Of a DNA stretch of 64,000 nt, positions 8,890 through 17,899 are shown piece by piece. The notes under the pieces are model-generated. The model saw only the letters and a program-made list of their open reading frames with translations. It was not told the origin of the DNA and searched no databases. Where the stretch lies: contig QAYZ01000013.1 of NCBI GenBank assembly GCA_003054655.1, positions 62,001 to 126,000 of the forward strand, written 5' to 3'. Source of the stretch: Spartobacteria bacterium LR76. GTDB taxonomy: Bacteria > Verrucomicrobiota > Verrucomicrobiia > Chthoniobacterales > Terrimicrobiaceae. Position numbers and translations under genes: made by a program. Position 1 is the first letter of the stretch; every line of letters starts with the position of its first letter.

Positions 8890-10797
8890 TCAGGCCTTTT
8901 TTCTCCGGCTGCAACGCAGAGCGACCAGCGCCACAAAGGGGAGGGCGATAAGCGCCATGCTGCTCGGCTCGGGGATCACCACCAACTGCAGGCCCGATTG
9001 ATTAAAATAAGCCGACTTTCCGTTGCCGAGATCATAGGCATTTTCCACGCCGATGTTCGACACGTTGGCCCAGTTGATCGAGCCGGTTCCGCCGATGAGA
9101 TTGTAGGTGGCGCTCGCGGTGTCGCTGGTCAGCCCGACAATGTCGGCGACACTGAATCCGCCGAAGGTTACCGTGCCATTTACATTGAGAGTATTGGTGA
9201 GACTAAAGACAAACTTCGCGCCCGAAACCATGGAGAGATTGCCCTGCACAGTTCCCAAGCCACCCACCGCCGCACCGGAGGCTACCGTCACCGTGCTACT
9301 GCTGCCGATCGATCCTGTGATCAGCATGGTTCCGGCGTTCACCGCAGTCGCGCCTGAGTAGGTGCTCGTACCAGCAAGGGTCAACGTCGCGGATCCGGTT
9401 TTGGTAATGCCTCCCGTACCCGTGAAGGCGGCGGCGAAGCTCGTATCGCTGTCCGTCTGGATTACCCGCACGACGGAACCCAGGCTCGATGCCGCACTGT
9501 TGGTAAAGGTAAGTGCTCCGGTACCCGATGCTCCAAAGATGTACAGGGTGTTGGCCGTCGAGCCGCCAAAGTTCCCGATGGCATTGGAGATGGTGTGTGC
9601 GCTGGCATCCATGCTTTGAAAGCGCGTACCGGTCGTCGTCGGAGTCGATTGGTTATTGTTAAAGGTCAAGGTTCCCGTGCCCAGCGCGGCATCATCCCCG
9701 ATCGCAAGAGTTCCTTTATCGAATCGCGTGCCGCCCGAGTAGGTGTTCGCATGGGTGATGGTCAAAGCGAATCCCTCCGTCTCCTTAAAGAATCCACCGC
9801 TCCCGGAGATCAATCCCGTGAATCTTTGCGCGGTATTTGTTCCACCTGCATTCACTCGCAGGAGGTTCGTATTATTCAAAGTGACTGAGCCGCTGTATAC
9901 AGCGGTTGCCGCGCCAGTCATCATGCCCAGAGACACCAGGCCGGAGGAACCCGCCCGCACGACGATATCATTAGCAAGCGTAATGGAATTATTATAGAGC
10001 GTCGCGTTGCTTGAACCCGTCGTATCGCCGAGGTAAATCGTTCCGCTCCCCACGGCACCAGCGATGTCTGTCCGGAGGATGCCTCGCTTGACTATGGTTC
10101 CGCCCGTAAAGGATTGGGCTGCATTGATGCTGACGCTCCCACCGCCCGCGCTATCGACAACCAGGGACGTAACGCTTCCTCCGGCTGCGTTATTATCCCG
10201 CAGGACATTGCTCTGAATATTAATATTCGCCGAGCTATTCGCCGCCGCAGTGATGACAACCGGAGTCGTCAACGCCGCGTCCAGCGTAGCTGCGCTAGTT
10301 GAAAACGTCAGAGATTTGCTCGAGTTATTCGCCCAAGTCTGCGAGGCTTCCAGTGTGAGGCTGCTCTTGACCGTCACAGTTCCAGCCACCGTGCTGGCCA
10401 CGGTCACCCCCCCTGCGCCCAACTGCACCACACCGCTATCGAGAGTGATCGTGCCGTACTGGAAGTTAAGAGACCGGGCCGCGCGCGTTCCGTTCACCGT
10501 GGCGGTGTAGGCGCCGGTCGCATCCGTGCCAGCCGAAAAATACAGGTCATCGGCAATCGTTGTGCCGATCTGGAAGGCCCCGGATCCCCCGCCGGTTGAA
10601 TCCGTATTCCAAAACAGGCTTGTACCCCAGGTGCCGATCGGAGTCGTACCAGCTCCGAGGGTTGTGCCATTGCCGTCCCAATAGAGTGGAGTCGCCAGGG
10701 CCGGAGAGTGGCTGCCAGCCAACGCCAAGACAGAAGCGGCAACGAGGTTCCGCAACAGAGGTTTCCTTCCAAGTGGAGATGATGTCGGGGGTTTCAT
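8890..10797 (-). CDS. PEP-CTERM protein with autotransporter-associated beta-strand repeats
   Basis: 635 residues from the ATG at 10797, after which an export signal is seen (LLRNLVAASVLALAGSHSPA). The middle is low-complexity, Gly/Thr/Ser-rich and contains autotransporter-associated beta-strand units such as ANTYSGGTRFDKGTLAIG (about 290) and STYSGATAVNAGTMLITG (about 480). The end is a PEP-CTERM sorting signal: PEP followed by a hydrophobic helix and a basic RRKK tail. The protein should be exported, processed by an exosortase and displayed outside or in the matrix. No exosortase gene lies in this window. A probable operator lies just upstream at 10815-10827. Confidence 0.85.
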   Translation of the reverse strand: MKPPTSSPLGRKPLLRNLVAASVLALAGSHSPALATPLYWDGNGTTLGAGTTPIGTWGTSLFWNTDSTGGGSGAFQIGTTIADDLYFSAGTDATGAYTATVNGTRAARSLNFQYGTITLDSGVVQLGAGGVTVASTVAGTVTVKSSLTLEASQTWANNSSKSLTFSTSAATLDAALTTPVVITAAANSSANINIQSNVLRDNNAAGGSVTSLVVDSAGGGSVSINAAQSFTGGTIVKRGILRTDIAGAVGSGTIYLGDTTGSSNATLYNNSITLANDIVVRAGSSGLVSLGMMTGAATAVYSGSVTLNNTNLLRVNAGGTNTAQRFTGLISGSGGFFKETEGFALTITHANTYSGGTRFDKGTLAIGDDAALGTGTLTFNNNQSTPTTTGTRFQSMDASAHTISNAIGNFGGSTANTLYIFGASGTGALTFTNSAASSLGSVVRVIQTDSDTSFAAAFTGTGGITKTGSATLTLAGTSTYSGATAVNAGTMLITGSIGSSSTVTVASGAAVGGLGTVQGNLSMVSGAKFVFSLTNTLNVNGTVTFGGFSVADIVGLTSDTASATYNLIGGTGSINWANVSNIGVENAYDLGNGKSAYFNQSGLQLVVIPEPSSMALIALPFVALVALRCSRRKKA

Positions 10798-10814
10798 AAT
10801 AAGTGAGGGTGTTG

Positions 10815-10827
10815 AGAAACGATTTCT
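10815..10827. promoter_or_regulatory. Candidate LacI-family operator upstream of the PEP-CTERM gene
   Basis: AGAAACGATTTCT is an inverted repeat with five-base arms around CGA, located 18 bases upstream of the PEP-CTERM start. Its core resembles the perfect palindrome TGAAACGTTTCA at 12222-12233 upstream of the regulator. LacI-family operators are usually palindromes centred on CG. Binding by the adjacent regulator is inferred. Confidence 0.4.
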
Positions 10828-11008
10828 GGATGGGAACAACCCAGGATGCCTCCGGTCATTTCCGACCGAAGGATTAATCATCTTTAATGCTAATATGGAC
10901 ACGGATATAAGGATGCACGAACCATAAAGACCCCATGCACTTTAATTCGTGGCCGGAGGCTTCTAGATTATCGTGACGGGAATCAGTCTGTTGTCTGGAG
11001 GAGAAAAT

Positions 11009-12103
11009 TCAGGCATTCAACGGCTCGGCCAGCCGACGAACAGAGGCTCTCTCGATCAGGGTGCCGCGCACCAGATGAAGCGAGTGATCCTGGATGGTAT
11101 CCGGAGCCTTCACGCGCTCCATCACCTTCAAAGCTGCCGAGTAGGCCACATCACCGAAAGGAATGGCAAAGCTGGTCAACTGCGGCGAAACCGACGTACA
11201 AACCTGGACTGCATTGTCAAAGCCAACAACACTAATGTCCCCAGGAATGCGACGACCCAGCTTATCCAGTGCACCATACACGCCCTGGGCCATCCAATCA
11301 TTGGCCGCAACAATGGCCGTCACTGGCTCACCGGGGGCAGAGAGAAGCTTTTCCACCTCCCTCCTCATGTTGGGAGGGCAAAGCTCAGGCGCCTTATCCA
11401 CCAGTTCCGCCTCATCCAGGGCACACAAAGTTGGATCAAATGCCCGCTTGGCGCGTAATGCCCCCTCATAGCCCTGAAAGCGAGCCAGGAACATGGGATG
11501 CATAAGGTCGGAACACACAAACCCGATCCGCCGATGGCCGACGCTCCATAAGTAATCCACCACCATCCAGCCGGCACCACGATTGTCGGGTGCAACTTGC
11601 TGAACCTTCGCCGTCGGCTCATTGAGGCCGACACACACCACGGGAAAATCCTTGGGCAAATCCCTCACATACTCAGGCAGGCCGCGGGTCGCCTTGACCA
11701 ACAATCCATCCACCTTGCCATCCCTCACGCATCGGGGCATGTCTTGACTATCACCGCAAAATTCGATCAAGGCGTGAAAGCCTTTTTCCCGACAGGCTCG
11801 CTCAACTCCCATGGAGTATGCCGCTACAAGTGGATGGTTGGACCAGTCCCCGGCCATTTCCGTATAAACCATCCCAACGTTCCCCGTTTGCACGCGAGAC
11901 CCATTGCGACGAGAAACCAGCATCTCCGCTGAACGACACTTCTCGTACCGCAAATCAGCAATCGCCTTCTGCACGCGCTCGATATTCTTCTGCGTGATAT
12001 TGGGGTGCCCGTTCAGAACACGGCTCACTGTCCCCACGGAAACCCCGGCCGCGCGGGCAACATCAGGAATCGTGACTGATTGGCGTGACTGATTGGAGTT
12101 CAT
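11009..12103 (-). CDS. LacI family transcriptional regulator
   Basis: 364 residues. The N-terminal helix-turn-helix (about 9-30) contains TIPDVARAAGVSVGTVSRVL, the LacI signature, followed by the hinge helix. The remainder is the periplasmic-binding-protein-like effector domain (for example GYEGALRAK and AIVAANDWMAQGVYGAL, near the dimer and effector surfaces). It presumably represses the glycan locus reading left from 10797 and itself, and is released by a sugar or oligosaccharide. Operator-like palindromes lie upstream of its own start and of the PEP-CTERM gene. The effector is unknown. Confidence 0.93.
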   Translation of the reverse strand: MNSNQSRQSVTIPDVARAAGVSVGTVSRVLNGHPNITQKNIERVQKAIADLRYEKCRSAEMLVSRRNGSRVQTGNVGMVYTEMAGDWSNHPLVAAYSMGVERACREKGFHALIEFCGDSQDMPRCVRDGKVDGLLVKATRGLPEYVRDLPKDFPVVCVGLNEPTAKVQQVAPDNRGAGWMVVDYLWSVGHRRIGFVCSDLMHPMFLARFQGYEGALRAKRAFDPTLCALDEAELVDKAPELCPPNMRREVEKLLSAPGEPVTAIVAANDWMAQGVYGALDKLGRRIPGDISVVGFDNAVQVCTSVSPQLTSFAIPFGDVAYSAALKVMERVKAPDTIQDHSLHLVRGTLIERASVRRLAEPLNA

Positions 12104-12221
12104 TGAAACGCAATCAAAATACCATCAAGATATCGACCGTCAACGAAAATTTATATCATGCCTGCCAGTAGCATCGCTCCCTCGAATATCCTCCCCCTCT
12201 GCGTACATTTCAATCCGTCAT

Positions 12222-12233
12222 TGAAACGTTTCA
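12222..12233. promoter_or_regulatory. Perfect LacI-type operator palindrome
   Basis: TGAAACGTTTCA is a perfect 12-base palindrome centred on CG, the classical form of GalR/LacI/CcpA-type operators. It lies 119 bases upstream of the LacI regulator start. A half-site, TGAAACGCAATC, overlaps the start region at about 12103-12115. Autoregulation is inferred. Confidence 0.6.
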
Positions 12234-12368
12234 TTCTTCGTCGTACTACAAATCAAGCCTTTCTCAAGCCGTGGCGTTGAATTCCGCCTGCGTCCAATGC
12301 AGGCAGCCAACCATTGCCTGTTAAGGTAAAATCCTGAAAAGAAAGATGGAGTAGGTTAAATAGGGGTT

Positions 12369-13147
12369 ATGGAGATAACGCCGGAGCAGTATGAGAGGGT
12401 GGCACATTGTTTTCCGAAGGCGCGAGGCAGCCTGAGTTATCCGAATTTGCAGGTCCTCAATGCCATCCTTTACATTGCGGAAAATGGAGCGAAGTGGAGG
12501 GGATTGCCCGCGAGCTACGGGCATTGGCACACGGTGTACTAGCGGATGAGAGGATGGGCCAGAACCGGGGTCTTGGCGAAGGTGTTCGAAGCCTTGCAGC
12601 AGGAGCAGATCCTTCGGCTGAAAATCGAAGTCGGATCGCTGGACAGACTTCGGTGAAGGTGCATCCAGATGGCACGGGAGCATTAAAAAGGAACGGTCCC
12701 CAATCCATTGGACGTTCGCGAGGAGGACTCCCGACCAAGATTCATATGGTTGCCGGCAATGAGCGGACAGCGCTATGTTTCAGCCTCTCCCTCGGCCAAA
12801 GCGCCGATGGACCTGAAGGCCGGAGTTTACTGACGAGATGGGCGCCCAAGCGCCCCGCCCCTCTTTATAGCCTGGCCATGGATCGCAGTTATGAAGGTGA
12901 TGAAACCCGCCAGCTCGTTTTGGCACTTGAGATGGAACCCGTGGTCCCACCAAAAATTAACCGGCTTGACCCTTGGGAATATGATCGAGAGTTCAATAAA
13001 AAACGCAACGAGGTTGAGCGTCTCTTCCGCAGACTCAAGGGCTTTCGCAGGAACTTCTCTCGCTTCGATAAACTCGATCTCATGTTCACCGCCTTCATCC
13101 CCATCGCTTTGATCGTCGATGCGCTGTTTTACATTAACACGACCTGA
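12369..13147 (+). pseudogene. IS5-family transposase, inactivated
   Basis: From the ATG at 12369 the frame reads as the N-terminal part of an IS5-type transposase (MEITPEQYERVAHCFPKARG, then AILYIAENGAKWRGLPASYG) but hits an in-frame TAG after GHWHTVY. It resumes (RMRGWARTGVLAKVFEALQQ) and then must shift frame near 12652 to continue with VKVHPDGTGALKRNGPQSIG and, at the end, WEYDREFNKKRNEVERLFRR, which includes the catalytic Glu region. Some IS5-group elements use programmed frameshifting, but the extra stop argues for decay. Clear terminal inverted repeats and target duplications were not found, so the element limits are unknown. Confidence 0.85.
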
Positions 13148-13222
13148 GAAAGACAGAGCCGCATCTCTTTTTACGACGATCGGACAGATCAAACCCAATG
13201 TGTAACCTCTAACCCCATCAGG

Positions 13223-13264
13223 TGTTACCTATGTTCTGAACCTGATGTGTTACCCATGTTCTGA
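13223..13264. repeat. Direct repeat resembling an insertion-sequence end
   Basis: Two copies of TGTTACCYATGTTCTGA lie at 13223-13239 (with two leading bases) and 13248-13264, 25 bases apart. Paired TGTTACCTATGT-type motifs occur at the ends of some IS elements. No matching transposase is present, so this may be a solo end. The assignment to an IS is from memory of such motifs and is tentative. Confidence 0.4.
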
Positions 13265-13315
13265 CTGCGCCTGCGCCCATCCAAAAACTTCCGACTTCCC
13301 GCCTCCGCCTTCGTC

Positions 13316-13556
13316 TTCCCCTTTGTGGCCTCCGCGACCTTCTGTAAAATCTGTCTTCCCCTCCCCTGCGCCACCGCAGCGAACTACCGAGGTTCACACG
13401 GCGCCGCCGCCCCACTTACCGCCCACCCCTTTGCTTCCTTCGCTCCCTTCTGTTTGATCCCTGCCTTTGCGGCCTTCCCTTTGTGACCTTTGCGTCCTTC
13501 TGTTCATCCTGCCTTTGCCGTTTCCTTTGTGTCCTCCGCTCCTGTAAACTCCGGTT
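13316..13556 (+). repeat. Dispersed intergenic repeat, copy A (in a 412-base gene-free stretch)
   Basis: The gene-free stretch 13148-13559 contains the IS-end-like repeat and then several imperfect modules built from CTTTGTG, TCCGCGACC and CCTTCTGT, for example at 13320-13346 and 13465-13556. The same modules recur at about 19744-19884, 20379-20560 and 58665-58783, and in inverted form at 43660-43705. It abuts the start of the vWA-protein gene at 13560. No gene is supported here. Confidence 0.65.
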
Positions 13557-13559
13557 CCC

Positions 13560-15536
13560 ATGCCGGCACTTTTCCTGGCCAATCCCCTCGCCCTTTGGGC
13601 CCTGCTCGGGCTGCCGGTCGTGCTCGCCATCCACCTCCTGCGCCGCCGGTCGCGGCAGGTGCGCGTCAGCACGCTCTTCCTCCTCCAGCGCGTCCCGCCC
13701 TCTCATGAAGGAGGCCGCCGTCTCCGCTGGCTCCGCTCATCCCCCGCCCTCTGGTGGCAGCTCCTCGCCATCCTCGCCCTCACCCTCCTCTGGGCGCAAC
13801 CCCGCTGGCTCGACGAAACCAGCGCCCAGACCGTCGTCACCGTCCTCGACTCCAGCGCCTCGCTGAGCGCCTTCCGCGATCGCGCCGCCACCGCCCTCGC
13901 CGCGCAACTCGCCGACCGTTCCCGCGACGCCGCCCGCACCCAGTGGATCATTCTCGACTCCACCACCCGCCGCCTCGCCTCCGGCCCCGACCTTTCCACC
14001 ACCCTCGACGCCGCCCTCCGCGCCTGGACCCCCGCCCGCCACAGCCACGACCTCGCGGAATCCCTCCGACTCGCCCGCACCCTCGCCGGACCCACCGGCC
14101 CCGTCATCGTCCTCACCGACCACGCCCCCGCCACCCCCGATCTCCTCGATCCCCGCACCACCTGGATCGCCGTCGGCGAAACCATCCCCAATCTCGGCTT
14201 CACCGGCTCCCTCGCCACCGAAACCACCTGGCAGGCGTATCTGAAAAACTTCAGCCCCACCGCGCAGACCGCCCGCTGGCGCATCGACGACGGCCCCGCG
14301 CAGGAGGTCACCCTCCAACCCGGCCAGCTCACCACGCTCAGCGGACGCTGGCCCGCCTCCGGCCGCCTCACCCTCCGGCTCGACCCCGACCGCTTCACCC
14401 TCGACGACACCCTCCCCCTCATCCGCCCCGAGCCGAAGCTCCTCCTCACCACCACCCACCCCGCCGACGACGCCCCCGCGCTCGTCGACCAGATCCTCCG
14501 CCTCACCGCCCCCTCGCGCCCCATCCCCGGCGCCGGAGCCGACCTCCTCCTCGGCCTCTACGACCCCGCCAACCCGCTCCAATCCACCACCCCCGCCATC
14601 CTCTTCCCCCCATCCGCCAAAACCACCCCCCTCCCCCCCGCCGGGGACAACCCCTCCGCGACCTCCGCGACCTCCGCGACCTCCGCGACCTCCGCGACCT
14701 CCGCGAGCAACACCTCGAGCAACACCTCGAGCAACACCTCGAGCAACACCTCGAGCAACACCTCGAGCAACACCTCGAGCAACACCTCGAGCAACACCTC
14801 GAGCAACACCTCGAGCAACACCTCGAGCAACACCTCGAGCAACACCTCGAGCAACACCTCGAGCAACACCTCGAGCAACGCCACGAGCAACGCCACGAGC
14901 CAACCCGCGAAACCCGCGCCGCGCCCCGACGCCCTCCTCATCGCCGAACGCACCCCGCTCATGGAAGATCTGAACTGGCAGGGCCTCGTCCTCCGCCCCG
15001 ACACCGCCCTCCTTCCCGCCGCCCCCGGCGACACGCCGCTCCTCTGGCAGGGCGACCGCCCGCTCATCCTCCTGCGCCAGACCGCCACCGCCCCGCAGCT
15101 CATCTTCACCTTCGACCCCGCCGCGTCAAACCTCGCGCGCCTCCCCGCCTTCCCCCTCCTCCTGCACCGCTTCATCGCCCAGGTCCGCGACCGCAAACCC
15201 GTCTACCAAACCGCCCAGCTCCAGACCGCCCAACCCCTCACCGTCGCCGGAGCCACCCCGCCGGAACGCCAGGCCCCCGACACCCCCGGCTATTACGAAG
15301 TCACCAGCCCCGACGGCACCCCGCTCCTCGATGCCGCAGTGAGCTTCACCGACCTCCGCGAATCCGACTTCGCCACCGCCGCCACCCTCACCCAATCCGC
15401 CCCCACCCTCACCACCCAACGCCAAAAAAACGCCCAAGGCTCCCACCTCGATCCCCTTTGGGCCTTGATCCTTGCGGGCTGCATGGTCGGTAGCTGGTGG
15501 AGTAGCCGCAAACCCAGCTTCACGTCGATACCGTAA
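13560..15536 (+). CDS. BatA/vWA-domain membrane protein with internal tandem repeat
   Basis: 658 residues. The N-terminus (FLANPLALWALLGLPVVLAI, then HLLRRR) is the BatA-type membrane anchor. A second membrane helix follows at about 64-79, and a vWA-like domain begins with VVTVLDSSASLSAF, where D97-x-S-x-S gives a MIDAS-like motif. Residues about 365-381 are Ser-Ala-Thr repeats and 382-446 about fourteen Asn-Thr-Ser-Ser units, a probable flexible linker. A final helix near the C-terminus (LDPLWALILAGCMVGSWWSS) returns to the membrane. BatA-type proteins usually work with MoxR ATPases in envelope maintenance, but no MoxR gene is adjacent, so the function is open. Confidence 0.8.
   Translation: MPALFLANPLALWALLGLPVVLAIHLLRRRSRQVRVSTLFLLQRVPPSHEGGRRLRWLRSSPALWWQLLAILALTLLWAQPRWLDETSAQTVVTVLDSSASLSAFRDRAATALAAQLADRSRDAARTQWIILDSTTRRLASGPDLSTTLDAALRAWTPARHSHDLAESLRLARTLAGPTGPVIVLTDHAPATPDLLDPRTTWIAVGETIPNLGFTGSLATETTWQAYLKNFSPTAQTARWRIDDGPAQEVTLQPGQLTTLSGRWPASGRLTLRLDPDRFTLDDTLPLIRPEPKLLLTTTHPADDAPALVDQILRLTAPSRPIPGAGADLLLGLYDPANPLQSTTPAILFPPSAKTTPLPPAGDNPSATSATSATSATSATSASNTSSNTSSNTSSNTSSNTSSNTSSNTSSNTSSNTSSNTSSNTSSNTSSNTSSNTSSNATSNATSQPAKPAPRPDALLIAERTPLMEDLNWQGLVLRPDTALLPAAPGDTPLLWQGDRPLILLRQTATAPQLIFTFDPAASNLARLPAFPLLLHRFIAQVRDRKPVYQTAQLQTAQPLTVAGATPPERQAPDTPGYYEVTSPDGTPLLDAAVSFTDLRESDFATAATLTQSAPTLTTQRQKNAQGSHLDPLWALILAGCMVGSWWSSRKPSFTSIP
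14659..14900 (+). repeat. Coding minisatellite: 9-bp then 12-bp tandem repeats
   Basis: Five copies of a 9-base unit (GCGACCTCC) run from about 14659 to 14704, followed by about fourteen near-identical copies of a 12-base unit (AGCAACACCTCG) to about 14879 and two variant copies (AGCAACGCCACG). All unit lengths are multiples of three, so copy-number change alters the length of the linker in the vWA protein without shifting frame. Near-identity suggests recent expansion. Confidence 0.95.
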
Positions 15537-15625
15537 AACTCTTGTCCTCAACCGGCTCATAGAAGTTATACACCGAAATCGAACTTCCATCTATTTACCA
15601 AGAAAGGTATTTACTACGCATCACC

Positions 15626-16792
15626 ATGTCAGCCGAGAACCAGCCTGAAATAAGAGAGGAGACGGACGAAAACTCACAACCGACCGGTATAGAGTTCGAA
15701 GAGCAGCAAACCTCTCAACCGCCAAGGCCATATGATCCTGAAAAGATAAGGGTGGATCCTAAAATGTTTTCTCTCCGTCAAATACTCGACATGATCGATG
15801 ATGGAGATCTTGAACTTGCTCCTGACTTTCAACGCCTCAAAGTTTGGACGGCACTTCAAAAATCAAGGTTAATTGAGTCCGTCCTGCTACGGATTCCCTT
15901 ACCAGCGTTTTATTTTTCTTCAGACTCTTCTGGCAAATTGCAAGTTGTCGACGGACTACAACGGCTTTCGACTATCCATGATTACGTCAAAGGCGGAAAA
16001 AACAAAGACGCGTTCTTTAAACTCGAAAATCTCGAATACCTTACCGATCAAGTTGGTGGGAGAACATATAGCGCCCTAGAGTTAGAGTCCCCCACCTGGA
16101 TACGCAGAATAAAACAAACACAGATTATCGCAAATGTCATCGACCCCCAAACACCGAATAAAGTAAAATTTGACATCTTCAGAAGAATCAATACTGGCGG
16201 AAGTCCACTCAATTCTCAAGAGATTCGCCACTGCTTAAGTAAACAGCAGTCCCGAGATATATTAAAAGAACTCTCCGCTAGTTCTGAATTTCTACATGCA
16301 ACTCGAGGCTTGCTAACCGGAAACGTCAGAATGATCGACAGAGAGGTTATCTTACGCTTTTGCGCATTTTACAAGTACCCAGGCTTTCTGGAATATAGCA
16401 GCCATGAGTCAATGGACAGCTTCTTGAATCAAGCAACAGAGTTACTCGACTCATTACCGAAAAACGATTTGGATTCCCTTGCCAAATCATTCAAAAGCTC
16501 AATGAAAAAGGCTTACCACTTATTTGGAAACCATGCTTTCCGAAAGTGGCCTATAAACACTGATAATATACTACCATTCAATCGAGCGCTATTCGACGTG
16601 TGGTCAGTAGCTTTAACAAAATACACCGAAAAAGAAATTTTCAGCAACGCAACCCAAATAGTGACTGAAGCCAGAAAAATCACCACCTACAACAACGACT
16701 TCATTCAATCCATCACCGCAGGCACAAGCGACACAAGAAAGGTAATAACTCGCTTTGTTACAATCTTCGATTTACTAGCATCACTCATCTGA
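15626..16792 (+). CDS. DUF262 (GmrSD N-terminal-like) protein
   Basis: 388 residues. The DUF262 core is clear: APDFQRLKVW (65-74), RLIESVLLRIPLPAFYF (81-97) and VVDGLQRLSTI (107-117), then RRINTGGSPLN further on. DUF262 is a ParB/Srx-fold nucleotide-binding domain found in the modification-dependent restriction enzyme GmrSD and in many predicted defence loci. The usual DGQQR is DGLQR here. There is no C-terminal HNH (DUF1524) domain, so it differs from full GmrSD. The gene is A+T-rich and overlaps the next one by one base (TGATG). A defence role is inferred. Confidence 0.85.
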   Translation: MSAENQPEIREETDENSQPTGIEFEEQQTSQPPRPYDPEKIRVDPKMFSLRQILDMIDDGDLELAPDFQRLKVWTALQKSRLIESVLLRIPLPAFYFSSDSSGKLQVVDGLQRLSTIHDYVKGGKNKDAFFKLENLEYLTDQVGGRTYSALELESPTWIRRIKQTQIIANVIDPQTPNKVKFDIFRRINTGGSPLNSQEIRHCLSKQQSRDILKELSASSEFLHATRGLLTGNVRMIDREVILRFCAFYKYPGFLEYSSHESMDSFLNQATELLDSLPKNDLDSLAKSFKSSMKKAYHLFGNHAFRKWPINTDNILPFNRALFDVWSVALTKYTEKEIFSNATQIVTEARKITTYNNDFIQSITAGTSDTRKVITRFVTIFDLLASLI

Positions 16793-17895
16793 TGATTAAC
16801 TCCCTCCACCTGAAAAACTTCAAGTGCTTCCCCGATAAAAATTTTACATTCAATTCCTTAAATGTCCTTTGTGGACAAAACGGGTTTGGAAAAAGTTCCG
16901 TATTGCAAAGTCTTTTACTTTGGCAGATCACTCAGGGAAAATTTCCCGAAGACAAATCCATTCCCCTAAATGGACCACACGGTCTAGAACTCGGAACCGT
17001 TGCTGACATTTTTTCTCAAAATGGCGAAGGAAAAACCATCGAAATCACAACGTCTCATGCCCCCAATAAAGAGAGCCGAGTTGTTTTTGATGCAAGCAGC
17101 GACTACCTAGAAGATAGATTTCTTTCTATTTACACCATAGACTCCAATCTCGAAAGTCCGATCAAATCAACCTTCCCCGCTTTTACTTATCTTTCAGCAG
17201 AACGACAGGGACCTCGAGATACACAACAAATCCAATCAAAACCAATCACCGAAATTAGTCTCGGCCCACATGGAGAATTTGCCGCAGAAATATTAGCTCG
17301 CTTCGAGCGAAGCGCTGTTCGGGAAGAAATATGCCACCCTACCAGCAAGCCTGAAAACCGCCTCCTACTTTCACAGGCTGAATCATGGATGAGTGAATGG
17401 GTAAACGGAATTCAGATCAAATCAACTTTATTTCCTGACACAAACATTGCCGCAATCAGAATAAGACGCAAAGAAATTGAGTCGGAATGGATGAAGCCAA
17501 CTAATTTCGGTTTTGGCATCAGTTATAGCCTCCCAATTGTTTTGGGCGCCCTTTTATCCGAACGTAATGGAATATTTCTTATCGATAGCCCCGAATCGCA
17601 CTTACACCCAAAGGGACAAGTCGCAATGGGAGAATTTTTGGCAGTTTTGGCCTCAACAGGAGTTCAAGTTTTTATTGAAACCCATAGCGACCATGTTGTG
17701 AACGGAATTCGACTCGCAGCAAAGCGGAATAAGATCGACGCCAGCAATGTTGCAATTCACTTTTTCGAATCATTTCCTTCCCAAGAAAGTAATTACCCTA
17801 AAAACAACCCACGTCTTTTACAGAATGGAAAACTCACTTCCTGGCCAGACGGCTTCTTCGATCAATGGGAAATAGCACTCCACGAACTTTTTTAA
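16792..17895 (+). CDS. AAA ATPase (DUF3696-like, SMC/ABC-type)
   Basis: 367 residues. The N-terminus MINSLHLKNFKCF leads into a Walker A, GQNGFGKSS (28-36). The Walker B-like IFLIDSPESHLHPKGQ is near residue 260, followed by an ETHSDH switch near 296. This layout (NFK-F start, PE-HLHP motif, THSDH) is typical of AAA_15/AAA_21 ATPases carrying a DUF3696 tail, common in phage-defence and toxin-like loci. The start overlaps the DUF262 stop by one base, implying translational coupling. The coding sequence is A+T-rich like its neighbours and unlike the flanks. The target of the ATPase is unknown. Confidence 0.85.
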   Translation: MINSLHLKNFKCFPDKNFTFNSLNVLCGQNGFGKSSVLQSLLLWQITQGKFPEDKSIPLNGPHGLELGTVADIFSQNGEGKTIEITTSHAPNKESRVVFDASSDYLEDRFLSIYTIDSNLESPIKSTFPAFTYLSAERQGPRDTQQIQSKPITEISLGPHGEFAAEILARFERSAVREEICHPTSKPENRLLLSQAESWMSEWVNGIQIKSTLFPDTNIAAIRIRRKEIESEWMKPTNFGFGISYSLPIVLGALLSERNGIFLIDSPESHLHPKGQVAMGEFLAVLASTGVQVFIETHSDHVVNGIRLAAKRNKIDASNVAIHFFESFPSQESNYPKNNPRLLQNGKLTSWPDGFFDQWEIALHELF

Positions 17896-17899
17896 GAAT

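Noticed and set aside
12369-13147. Programmed frameshift in an active IS5 element
   Set aside because: Besides the frame change there is an in-frame TAG earlier in the gene, and no ends were found; decay is simpler.
13737-14903. Long minus-strand frame of ARGV repeats
   Set aside because: It is the antisense of the NTSS minisatellite in the vWA gene; its repeats follow only from the DNA repeat and it has no family or start signals.
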